Source of the DNA: Myxococcales bacterium
GTDB lineage: Bacteria; Myxococcota_C; UBA6777
DNA length: 6,608 nucleotides
Direction of reading: 5' to 3'
Assembly (NCBI GenBank): GCA_027005175.1
Contig: JALTMC010000201.1
Coordinates: 1 to 6,608 of the forward strand
Below, piece by piece: positions 1 through 6,298 of the stretch. The first letter of the stretch is position 1. Each line of letters starts with the position of its first letter. The translations under genes were made by a program, and so were the position numbers. The notes beneath the pieces were generated by a model, which was not told the origin of the DNA, did no database searches, and saw only the letters and a list, made by a program, of their open reading frames with translations.

Positions 1-2016
1 CCCCCCGCCTGCTCCAGGCCCTTGACCGCGACTCCCACTACCGGTGTAACTATTTCCACCTCGGCCACCATTAAAACCGCCGCAGCATCCGATGCCTGGC
101 CCACCCCCAATCCCACTACTTTTGCCTCCTGTGCCAGCAATGCCATTGGAACCTGATGCTTGCAAAACACCGTCAATTTGCACATTGCCGCTAACCTCAA
201 TCAGCAAGGGTCGAGTTCCAGAAACCTTCACGGTTGCACCGGCCGGTATTTTTAAACTTGCAAACTTAAACACACCTGTGGATGAAGTCCAAGCTGGTGT
301 AGCCTTCCCATCGATCTTGCCCGTACTTGTATTGATGGATGCTCTAATCTCCAGCGCAACACCACAGTTTTCATCCACATTGCCATCACAATTGTTATCA
401 ACACGATCACCGCATTGTTCCTTTACATCGTAGGTTTTGGGTTTTTGACACAACCCCTTCTTGTCGCGTTTGGCCGTTTTGCATACACCACTCCCTTTGT
501 TGAGATAGGAACAAGGACAACCTTCGTCGACAACCCCATCACAGTTATTATCTTTTTTATCACCACAGATCTCAGTAGCCTTGTAGGCTGTGGGTTTTTG
601 ACACAGCCCCTTCTTGTCGCGCTTGGCCGTTTTGCACACACCACTCCCTTTGTTGAGATAGGAACAAGGGCAACCTTCGTCGACACTACCATCACAGTTA
701 TTATCTTTTTTATCATCGCAGATTTCGGTACTTTTGTATCCAGGAGGCTCCAAACACTTTCCCTGATTATCACTTTGCGCTTTGACGCAAACTCCCTTGG
801 TTAAGCCCTTGTACTGACAGGGGCATACCTCATCGACATTGCCATCACAGTTGTTGTCTTTTCCATCACCACATTTTTCTATGTTGTTATAATCTCCTGG
901 AGGTTGGCATTGCCCTCGGTTATTGGCTTTGGCATCCTTACACACACCTGCATTCTTTTTCAGATAATGACAAGGGCAGTTTTCATCCGTATTGCCATCA
1001 CAGTTGTTGTCTTTTCCATCACCACAGATCTCCCTCTGTGGGAGAACCTCTCCCTGACAAGGACCAAACCCTGAACCATCACTGGAACAAGTCTTTGTTC
1101 CAGACTTGCATTCACCCACACCCTTCGTTTTTTCATCCGCACCATAACAACTCACAGCCTTCTTTGGCTCACAGGCAACACACTGACCGGCAGATTTGCT
1201 ACAGATCTGTTTACTGGAACAAGGCTCTTTGGGTAACCAAATCACACAATCCAACTTACTCTTGCCACACTTCTGTGTATGACTGATGCCATCACAGCGT
1301 TGGTCGCCGATCTTGCACTCCGCTGCAGGGCAAGAATAGGGCATGCAGGAGCCTTTGTCGCAGACCTCATTCCCCTTGCAGCTCTGCTCACTCCCCAACA
1401 CAGGACAACCGCGTTTATCCTGAGAACATATCTTATAACGCCCCGAGACTTCGCCTTTCCGTGAGGAACAGACTCTCTCACTATCTTTACAGGGTGCAGG
1501 AGAAGGACAGTCGGGAATGCATTTTCCGGCGTCACATTTCTCCCCATTTTTGCACAATTTCCAGTCTTTGCAAGAACTCCAGTTCTCTCCATTAATACAG
1601 GTTTGTGTGCCTTTAACACAGGCATTCACACCTTCAGGAGCACAAGCTCTAATTTCCTTGGGCTCACACTTGGAGCAGCGACTCCCCACACAAATGGCAC
1701 GATCTGACTCTTTACAATCGCTATTACTTTTGCACTCAACACAACCACGACTTCCAGCACACAGTTGACCTTCAGAGCAGTCTTTATCACTTCCACAAAC
1801 ACAGCGGTTATCGGCGGTACACTTCTTGGTGGGACTACTCTTTGTTTGACAATGTGTATCAATGAGACAAGCCACGCAGCGGCCCCTGTTATTCTCTTGA
1901 AGACATCGCTCTGAGCAGTCCTCACACCCGGGCACCCCTACACTCACATCACTTGAGCAACCCAAAGCCAAAAGGCCTACGAACACGAAAGCAACAAGAA
2001 TCCTAACAATATCCAT
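1..2016 (-). CDS. Cys-rich surface lipoprotein with tandem MopE-type metal-binding repeats (3' end outside window)
   Basis: Continuous open frame of 672 codons with no stop before the left edge, so the C-terminus is missing. The start is ATG at 2016-2014, preceded by AAGGGA six bases upstream. Residues 1-20 form a lipoprotein signal: Arg5, a hydrophobic core at 6-18, lipobox A-L-G-C with Cys20; Ser at +2 is compatible with an outer-membrane location. Residues 31-280 are a knot-like Cys-rich region with motifs such as G-S-D-K-D-C-S-E-G and K-S-N-S-D-C. Residues 282-327 are the 'C-x-P...C-Y...G-V-G-x-C...G-P-C-x-G-E-V' preamble that often precedes MopE motifs in myxobacterial proteins. Residues 328-551 hold four full 51-residue repeats and a final 20-residue half repeat, each with G-D-x-x-D-N-N-C-D-G-x-x-D-E (Pfam 'putative metal-binding motif', MopE type). 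From 552 the sequence becomes beta-strand-like, then strongly Gly-rich (about 620-672). I count 73 cysteines in residues 20-551. The likely role is a disulphide-stabilised, metal-binding (Ca or Cu) surface protein; no enzyme motif is seen. Confidence 0.9.
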   Translation of the reverse strand, partial: MDIVRILVAFVFVGLLALGCSSDVSVGVPGCEDCSERCLQENNRGRCVACLIDTHCQTKSSPTKKCTADNRCVCGSDKDCSEGQLCAGSRGCVECKSNSDCKESDRAICVGSRCSKCEPKEIRACAPEGVNACVKGTQTCINGENWSSCKDWKLCKNGEKCDAGKCIPDCPSPAPCKDSERVCSSRKGEVSGRYKICSQDKRGCPVLGSEQSCKGNEVCDKGSCMPYSCPAAECKIGDQRCDGISHTQKCGKSKLDCVIWLPKEPCSSKQICSKSAGQCVACEPKKAVSCYGADEKTKGVGECKSGTKTCSSDGSGFGPCQGEVLPQREICGDGKDNNCDGNTDENCPCHYLKKNAGVCKDAKANNRGQCQPPGDYNNIEKCGDGKDNNCDGNVDEVCPCQYKGLTKGVCVKAQSDNQGKCLEPPGYKSTEICDDKKDNNCDGSVDEGCPCSYLNKGSGVCKTAKRDKKGLCQKPTAYKATEICGDKKDNNCDGVVDEGCPCSYLNKGSGVCKTAKRDKKGLCQKPKTYDVKEQCGDRVDNNCDGNVDENCGVALEIRASINTSTGKIDGKATPAWTSSTGVFKFASLKIPAGATVKVSGTRPLLIEVSGNVQIDGVLQASGSNGIAGTGGKSSGIGGGPGIGCCGGFNGGRGGNSYTGSGSRGQGPGAGGG
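364..1035 (-). repeat. Four and a half tandem 153-bp (51-residue) MopE-type repeats
   Basis: In-frame tandem units lie at 1035-883, 882-730, 729-577 and 576-424, with a truncated fifth unit at 423-364. Each full unit has exactly 51 codons and six Cys at unit positions 4, 12, 20, 22, 32 and 43. The acidic loop D-N-N-C-D-G-x-x-D-E sits at positions 9-18. The second half of each unit (C-P-C-x-Y... G-V-C... G-x-C) is a small Cys-containing linker that the fifth unit lacks. The acidic loop resembles calcium loops of the thrombospondin type 3 / dockerin kind (D-x-D-x-D-G-x-x-D), and the family is named after the copper-binding MopE of Methylococcus. Which metal is bound here cannot be read from the sequence. 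Confidence 0.9.
424..729 (-). repeat. Near-identical pair of adjacent 153-bp units (repeats 3 and 4)
   Basis: Aligned by hand, 577-729 and 424-576 differ at about 17 of 153 positions (roughly 89% identity). Most differences lie at the unit ends, and the central stretch from the C-P-C-S-Y motif to the G-L-C-Q-K-P motif is identical in protein. Units 1 and 2 are clearly more diverged from these and from each other. The pattern fits a recent tandem duplication of one unit and makes the number of units prone to change by slippage or recombination. Confidence 0.88.
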
Positions 2017-2046
2017 CACACATCCCTTGACACAAGATATCCGAAG

Positions 2047-2081
2047 AAAAAACGACAACCTGCCCAAAAAAACGGCAAGGT
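2047..2081 (-). terminator. Weak hairpin followed by a T-run in the leader of the Cys-rich lipoprotein
   Basis: On the minus strand ACCTTGCC (2081-2074) can pair with GGCAGGT (2064-2058), giving seven pairs, one bulged T and a T-rich nine-base loop. A run of six T (2052-2047) begins five bases after the stem. This could be a weak intrinsic terminator for the cytochrome transcript or an attenuator in the lipoprotein leader, since the candidate promoter lies upstream of it. The gap between stem and T-run is longer than in a strong terminator. Confidence 0.3.
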
Positions 2082-2094
2082 CAACCTCGTCAGA

Positions 2095-2123
2095 ATTATG
2101 GCATTGTTACTGTTGAGACACAA
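2095..2123 (-). promoter_or_regulatory. Candidate sigma-70-type promoter for the Cys-rich lipoprotein
   Basis: Read on the minus strand, TTGTGT (2123-2118) is followed after exactly 17 bases by CATAAT (2100-2095), which matches five of six bases of the -10 consensus. The -35 match is poor (three of six). Transcription from here would leave an untranslated leader of roughly 75-80 bases before the ATG at 2016. This is a pattern match only. It suggests the lipoprotein can be transcribed separately from the cytochrome gene upstream. Confidence 0.35.
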
Positions 2124-2189
2124 GAGGCAGAAGTTGAAGCGATTTTGGGAAGAACAGCAGAGAGAAAAAAAGGAAGGAAACATGGAGGT

Positions 2190-3161
2190 CTATTTTGAGT
2201 ATTTCGGATGATAAGGTTTCATCGACCTGGAGCCAATGGCGCGAAGCCAATGCCACAGCATCACAGCATCTTTCTGAGTCATGGAGCGAATAGCAGGCAT
2301 CATCAAGCCCCGCAAGGCAGCGTCACTTTTGCGAAACTTAATATGCATATACAATCGATTGCTTTGGCGGTACTTGTAGATCGGCAGAGGTGTCACAAAA
2401 TCCCATCCAAAGCCCGCCCCGATATCACGAGCACCATGACAAAACTGACAGGCTTGATAAAACCAAGAAGCTCCTCGTTTTTCGATCTTCGTTTTGGCAA
2501 CGGCAAACTGTCGATAGTAGGCAGCACGATCAACAAACTCAATGGCGCGAAGCGTATCAACATGTCTCCACACCGTGAACGATTTTGCCACCTTTCCTTT
2601 CGTAAAAGGATGCCAGGCCCGCGAGACAACAAGTTTGTTTCCACGAAACCGAATGGGTCGAACATCACGATAATAATACGGTGATTTTTTGGATACAATT
2701 GGGAAAGTATTCACCCATTGTTTTGATTTTTTGGACCATCGCGCAAAAGCGAGAAAGACGGGGAACTTTTTGTGTTGTTTCATCAACTTCAAGGGGTAGG
2801 GAACTGCCATTTTGTTCTTAAAAAGCAACAACGCCATATCCACTCCAGCAGGATACCGATACAAACGCAAAAGCCTCGGCAATGAGATCCCCTGGTAACG
2901 CATCTTCTTCTTGTATTGAAGATCAAACATCTTCACAGTTTTCCAGGAAGAGCGGGGAACCACGACCATGTGCAAGCCCTGGTAAGCAGGGCGAGTATAG
3001 GAAGTATAATTTCCCTTGGCACGTACCCACATGGGAATCTGACTTGGTGTAGCCCAAGAGGAAGTGGCTTCACCACCCCACAAAAAGAACACAGCCAAGG
3101 TCCATACCCAAGTCCAACATCCCAAGCACCTCGGTTGTTTTGATTGTTGCATCACACTCAT
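2190..3161 (-). CDS. Exported monoheme c-type cytochrome, very basic, with an unrecognised N-terminal domain
   Basis: 323 residues, stop TAG at 2192-2190. The ATG at 3161 is chosen because AGGAG lies five bases upstream; an earlier in-frame ATG at 3251 has no ribosome-binding site and would bury the signal peptide. Residues 1-37 form a signal peptide (basic Lys8/Arg11, hydrophobic W/V/F/L core at about 15-28, likely cleavage after S-S-W-A), so the product is periplasmic. One haem-c site C-Q-F-C-H lies at 238-242. Met287/Met288 before Pro289 are candidates for the distal iron ligand, followed by a final helix (about 295-308), as in small class I cytochromes c. Residues 38-235 are not a family I can name with confidence. 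Their G-I-S-L-P-R-L-L...F-L-A...W-V layout faintly recalls sulfite-oxidase-type folds, without a cofactor-binding Cys. The mature protein has about 57 Lys/Arg against 11 Asp/Glu. The role is probably electron transfer in the envelope; the partner is unknown. Confidence 0.87.
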   Translation of the reverse strand: MSVMQQSKQPRCLGCWTWVWTLAVFFLWGGEATSSWATPSQIPMWVRAKGNYTSYTRPAYQGLHMVVVPRSSWKTVKMFDLQYKKKMRYQGISLPRLLRLYRYPAGVDMALLLFKNKMAVPYPLKLMKQHKKFPVFLAFARWSKKSKQWVNTFPIVSKKSPYYYRDVRPIRFRGNKLVVSRAWHPFTKGKVAKSFTVWRHVDTLRAIEFVDRAAYYRQFAVAKTKIEKRGASWFYQACQFCHGARDIGAGFGWDFVTPLPIYKYRQSNRLYMHIKFRKSDAALRGLMMPAIRSMTQKDAVMLWHWLRAIGSRSMKPYHPKYSK

Positions 3162-3319
3162 CACGACTCCTGCTCTCGTACGAAAAAGAACATCTCTTTC
3201 ATTGTGAGAAAAGTCGAGAAAGACTCCTTGATTTATCTCAAGAAGAAACATGATGAAAACAAAGAAAGAGCAGTCCGAATCAACAGGACGAAGTCCGGAT
3301 AGGGTGGGGGGAGTTGCCC
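3162..3319 (-). other. Spacer between the large lipoprotein and the cytochrome gene
   Basis: 158 bases without a gene. Just past the lipoprotein stop, ATAGGG/CCCTAT (3299-3304 with 3318-3323) can form a six-pair stem with a 13-base loop overlapping the stop codon, but no T-run follows, so a terminator is not supported. A second small hairpin GGAC-GAA-GTCC lies at 3286-3296. AGTCCGAAT (3272-3280) and AGTCCGGAT (3292-3300) form a direct repeat with a 20-base period. No convincing -35/-10 pair for the cytochrome gene was found by eye. Confidence 0.45.
3167..3171 (-). promoter_or_regulatory. Ribosome-binding site that fixes the cytochrome start
   Basis: AGGAG on the minus strand, five bases before the ATG at 3161. 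The ATG at 3152 would be 14 bases away and the ATG at 3251 has only T-rich sequence before it, so this site supports the 323-residue reading. Confidence 0.75.
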
Positions 3320-6298
3320 CTATAATTCAAAGATCAAAAATTTGAGGATAATGTCAATCGTACGGCTGAACTGTTCGTCATTGTGGAAAGTGGTATAAAC
3401 GACTGTACCACCTTTGGCGTAAGGCTTGAAGAAGACGGCCAGAGGCTCTTTTGAGTTGCCTTTGTTTGTGCGGTCACCACGGAGTAGTGTATTGGTACCT
3501 GCCCCTGCTGCGACAGCAGCAGCACAAGGACAAAGATCGTACTTAATGGTGACCTTTTTTCGCCCTCCCAGTCGATTGATCAATGTCGTGTTAAGTACGG
3601 TAGCGGGGACCTTCGCAGAGCCCACTTTTTCAGCCGCATTTCGTGTGGAATCATTACCGAGCCAATCGACAGCATTGGGCCACGCCATCTCAATGGGGTC
3701 ATAGGAGAAGTCCGAAGCGTAGAGAGAGCCTCCCCCCTTCACAAACTGACGTAAATTATTGATCTCTTTCGAACCAAAGACCGACTCATCCATTCCACAG
3801 TTCAAAAAGATGATATTAAACTTCTTCATTTTGCTGAGACTGCTAAGCAAAGAGGCCGGATTATTTTGGAAAAAGGTGTAGCTCAGCTTGAGTCGGTCTA
3901 AGATATTTTGAACCTCGTCATACTCCCCCCACACCACCGCAATCTTCGTACGCGATGGGTCAACACATTTCGGATTTTTAAGTGTGTTGGTTGTAGCAGT
4001 CACGATCGTGGCTGTAAAGTCTGTGGAGAAAGCACCTTTACGCACGGAAAACTTATGACGACCGGGAGGGATACAAGGGAGGTAAAAATAACCGTCAATA
4101 TCTGTGGTGGCCTGTATGCTTTTCCCGCTGGGTAACCGAACAGAGACCACAGCACCTGTGAGCCACGTTTGACCGTCAGGAGCACAGATCCGACCACGAA
4201 GCGCACCACAAGTTTGGCCTTTATTAACCCCGTACCCGCGCAAGAAGACAAACTGTTGTGAAGCTCCAGCCGCATTCGAAGAGATCGCCACACGTCCCAG
4301 GTCAAACCCGATATCTTTGGGGGCGTATTCAACCGTAACGGTCACGTCTTTGTTTATCGCAAGAACCAGAGGAAGCGAAGCCCCTTTGGTAATTTTGTAC
4401 TCCGAGGATGTTCCTGTGGCAAGCGCAAGACTGGAGATCGTGACGGGGTCCGTTCCACAAGAAACAATACGAAAAGACTCTGTTTTTTTAGAGCCTTTTG
4501 TCACAGCACCAAAGTCGACAGCCTTGGGGAAGATACAGAGCCGTGGCCCTGCACCAATCGCAGACAAGGCCACTTGCAACGGTGGAGAGCGACTCAACAA
4601 ACCCAGACCGTATTTTACCTGCAAGATACCATTGGCAGGACCAGGGCGTTGGGGAGAGTACGCCACACGCAAACTATATTTTTGCCCTGCCCCCAGCGCA
4701 ATGGGTAAGGTGATCGCGCCGGACGCCAAAGAGAAGTCAAGGTGAGTGGAGGGTGCGAGACCCGCCTCAAACAACCAGCACGTGCCGCTTCCAATGTTGG
4801 TCACCAACACCGTCTTCTGCACACTTTTCCCCAAAGCAACATTCTGGAAATTGACCAGTGAAGGCTTTCCCTGCAAGAAACAAGGCGGTGCTGGTACAAC
4901 GGTACCCAGCAGCTTTACAGGAATCATGGGACTCACCGGATCAGAAGACTGCACCTCCAAAGTGCCCTGGTATGAATTGTTGCTTTGTGGCGCATACGTA
5001 ACCTTTAGCACAAGAAATCCATTTGGGTTTAACGTGTGAGGCAACTTCGGCGGGACATTGATTTTGAAGACTTGAGCAGCACTTTTAATCGGAAGTGCTT
5101 TGAGTTGAATGGGTATCGAACCTTTGTTGACAATAGAAACAGCTTTTGTGCGTGATGCACCTTGGGGAAGTTTCCCAAAATCGAGAAGCAAGGGGCTAAC
5201 CTCAATACCAGCAGAGGGAGACTGCCCCACCATATTGACCTTGATCTTCGGTGAATCAGGATCATCACTTTCAATCAAGATGACACCATTGTCTGTTCCT
5301 TTGTCCTTTGGCGAATAGAATGTAGCAATGGTCATCGATTGACCCGAAGGGATCTGGACAGGTAGGGAGGGCACAATAAAGGAGAACTCTGCGCTGCTCC
5401 CCGCTTCTTTTACAATGTTGCTCACAGTGAGTGTGGCACCACCCCGGTTCGAGATAATAAGAGGCAAGTTTCTTGTCTTTTTCGGTGCAACACCTCCAAA
5501 GTCCAGAACAATGGGGTTCACTGAGATATTGGGTTCACTGCGTTGTCCCTGCAAAACCACTCTCTGCTTCGCTTTGTTTGGATCATCACTTTCAATCCAA
5601 AGCTCACCGATATCAGCCCCCGGATTACTGGGTCGATAAGCCACTTTAATCGCAATACTTTTTTGGGGTTTGAGCACCATCGGCCAAGCACCGCCCTGCT
5701 CTACCACCGAAAAGTCCTTGTCTGCTGCTGTAATAAAGAGCTTCTTTAAATGCAGATCTGCTGACCCCACATTCGTCACTTGGACAGACTTGGTTTTGGT
5801 TTGCTTTGCATCGACAAAACCAAAATCAACATTCAGAGGTTTGACCTGAATCCTCGGCGCATTCCCCACCGTTCGAAGCGGGATGATGGTTCGGCCCTGG
5901 TCAGGATCATTGCTGTCTATCCACAGTGTGCTCTCCGGTCGCCCCGCTGCAGTGGGCTTAAACTTGACCGATAGCTTAATCGAGTCACCGGGCTTTAGCG
6001 ATGTTGGAGTCTTGGGAACATTGAAAAGTTGGTAACTTTTGTCTCCACCCGGATCGATCTGAATCGTAGAGATGTCCAAGACAGCATTTCCGATATTGGA
6101 GACACGAACCACCTGGCTCTTTTCATTACCAACACCGATCACGGCAAACACAACAGCTTTTGGCTCGACCTGAATTTTCGGTAACTGGCCGCGTTGGGCA
6201 TTCTCACAGTCACACCCCCCGAACACGGCAAGTAAGCCCAAGCCCAACCACACCAAACAGCATCTGATGATCTGCTCTCGACTCAGTCTACCCCACAT
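3320..6298 (-). CDS. Large lipoprotein: six ASH-like modules, carboxypeptidase-regulatory-like domain, ThuA/GATase-like C-terminus
   Basis: 992 residues, stop TAG at 3322-3320. The ATG at 6298 is the first ATG of the frame and places a lipoprotein signal at 1-29: Arg4/Arg7/Arg12, hydrophobic core at about 13-26, V-F-G-G-C with Cys29. Asp follows at +2, an inner-membrane retention signal in E. coli but unproven in this lineage. Six tandem modules start near residues 40, 148, 256, 363, 471 and 585. Each has the I-x-V-x-P...L/V-D-F-G...T-N-x-G...Y-x-P...S-D-D-P layout of ASH/HYDIN-like 'choice-of-anchor D' beta-sandwiches. Residues 697-755 match a carboxypeptidase-regulatory-like fold (G-R-I-C-A-P-D-G, D-I-D-G-Y-F-Y-L-P, P-P-G-R-H). 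Residues 785-992 look like a ThuA / class I amidotransferase-like domain: I-I-F-L-N-C-G-M-D with Cys834 at a possible nucleophile elbow, G-G-G-S-L-Y-A-S-D-F, and Y-T-T-F-H-N with His972 near the end. The protein is probably displayed on the envelope, with the repeats as a stalk; no substrate is known. Confidence 0.92.
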   Translation of the reverse strand: MWGRLSREQIIRCCLVWLGLGLLAVFGGCDCENAQRGQLPKIQVEPKAVVFAVIGVGNEKSQVVRVSNIGNAVLDISTIQIDPGGDKSYQLFNVPKTPTSLKPGDSIKLSVKFKPTAAGRPESTLWIDSNDPDQGRTIIPLRTVGNAPRIQVKPLNVDFGFVDAKQTKTKSVQVTNVGSADLHLKKLFITAADKDFSVVEQGGAWPMVLKPQKSIAIKVAYRPSNPGADIGELWIESDDPNKAKQRVVLQGQRSEPNISVNPIVLDFGGVAPKKTRNLPLIISNRGGATLTVSNIVKEAGSSAEFSFIVPSLPVQIPSGQSMTIATFYSPKDKGTDNGVILIESDDPDSPKIKVNMVGQSPSAGIEVSPLLLDFGKLPQGASRTKAVSIVNKGSIPIQLKALPIKSAAQVFKINVPPKLPHTLNPNGFLVLKVTYAPQSNNSYQGTLEVQSSDPVSPMIPVKLLGTVVPAPPCFLQGKPSLVNFQNVALGKSVQKTVLVTNIGSGTCWLFEAGLAPSTHLDFSLASGAITLPIALGAGQKYSLRVAYSPQRPGPANGILQVKYGLGLLSRSPPLQVALSAIGAGPRLCIFPKAVDFGAVTKGSKKTESFRIVSCGTDPVTISSLALATGTSSEYKITKGASLPLVLAINKDVTVTVEYAPKDIGFDLGRVAISSNAAGASQQFVFLRGYGVNKGQTCGALRGRICAPDGQTWLTGAVVSVRLPSGKSIQATTDIDGYFYLPCIPPGRHKFSVRKGAFSTDFTATIVTATTNTLKNPKCVDPSRTKIAVVWGEYDEVQNILDRLKLSYTFFQNNPASLLSSLSKMKKFNIIFLNCGMDESVFGSKEINNLRQFVKGGGSLYASDFSYDPIEMAWPNAVDWLGNDSTRNAAEKVGSAKVPATVLNTTLINRLGGRKKVTIKYDLCPCAAAVAAGAGTNTLLRGDRTNKGNSKEPLAVFFKPYAKGGTVVYTTFHNDEQFSRTIDIILKFLIFEL
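4214..6181 (-). repeat. Six tandem ASH/HYDIN-like modules within the large lipoprotein
   Basis: Module spacing is 108, 108, 107, 108 and 114 residues. Modules 2-4 are the best conserved, with D-F-G near the start. S-N-D-P, S-D-D-P or S-S-D-P lies near the end of modules 1-4, while modules 5 and 6 have lost this Asp-Pro turn. Some DNA similarity remains: the 18 bases at 5259-5276 recur exactly at 5580-5597, one module (321 bases) apart, and a diverged copy lies one module further on. Overall the modules are old and diverged, unlike the fresh duplication in the Cys-rich lipoprotein. ASH-type modules are usually non-catalytic structural or binding folds. Confidence 0.85.

Noticed and set aside
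415-804. Plus-strand open frame encoding a hydrophobic protein with internal repeats
   Set aside because: It is the antisense of the MopE-type repeat units; its repeats mirror those of the real minus-strand frame, which has a signal peptide and a known motif.
364-1035. Regularly spaced repeats as a CRISPR array or non-coding satellite
   Set aside because: The period is 153 bases, an exact codon multiple, the repeats have no unique spacers, and every unit keeps the same open frame and cysteine pattern.
2208-2684. Plus-strand open frame of 158 codons inside the cytochrome gene
   Set aside because: It overlaps the well-supported minus-strand cytochrome, has no recognisable domain or ribosome-binding site, and looks like a chance antisense frame.
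3113-3131. C-L-G-C in the cytochrome signal peptide as a second haem site or a lipobox
   Set aside because: No His follows the second Cys, and the Cys pair comes before the hydrophobic core rather than after it.
3162-3251. Thirty-residue N-terminal extension of the cytochrome from the ATG at 3251
   Set aside because: There is no ribosome-binding site before it, whereas AGGAG stands five bases before the ATG at 3161, and the extension would place the signal peptide internally.
3320-3323. Stem over the large lipoprotein stop codon (3299-3323) as an intrinsic terminator
   Set aside because: The stem is six pairs with a large loop and no T-run follows it on the minus strand.
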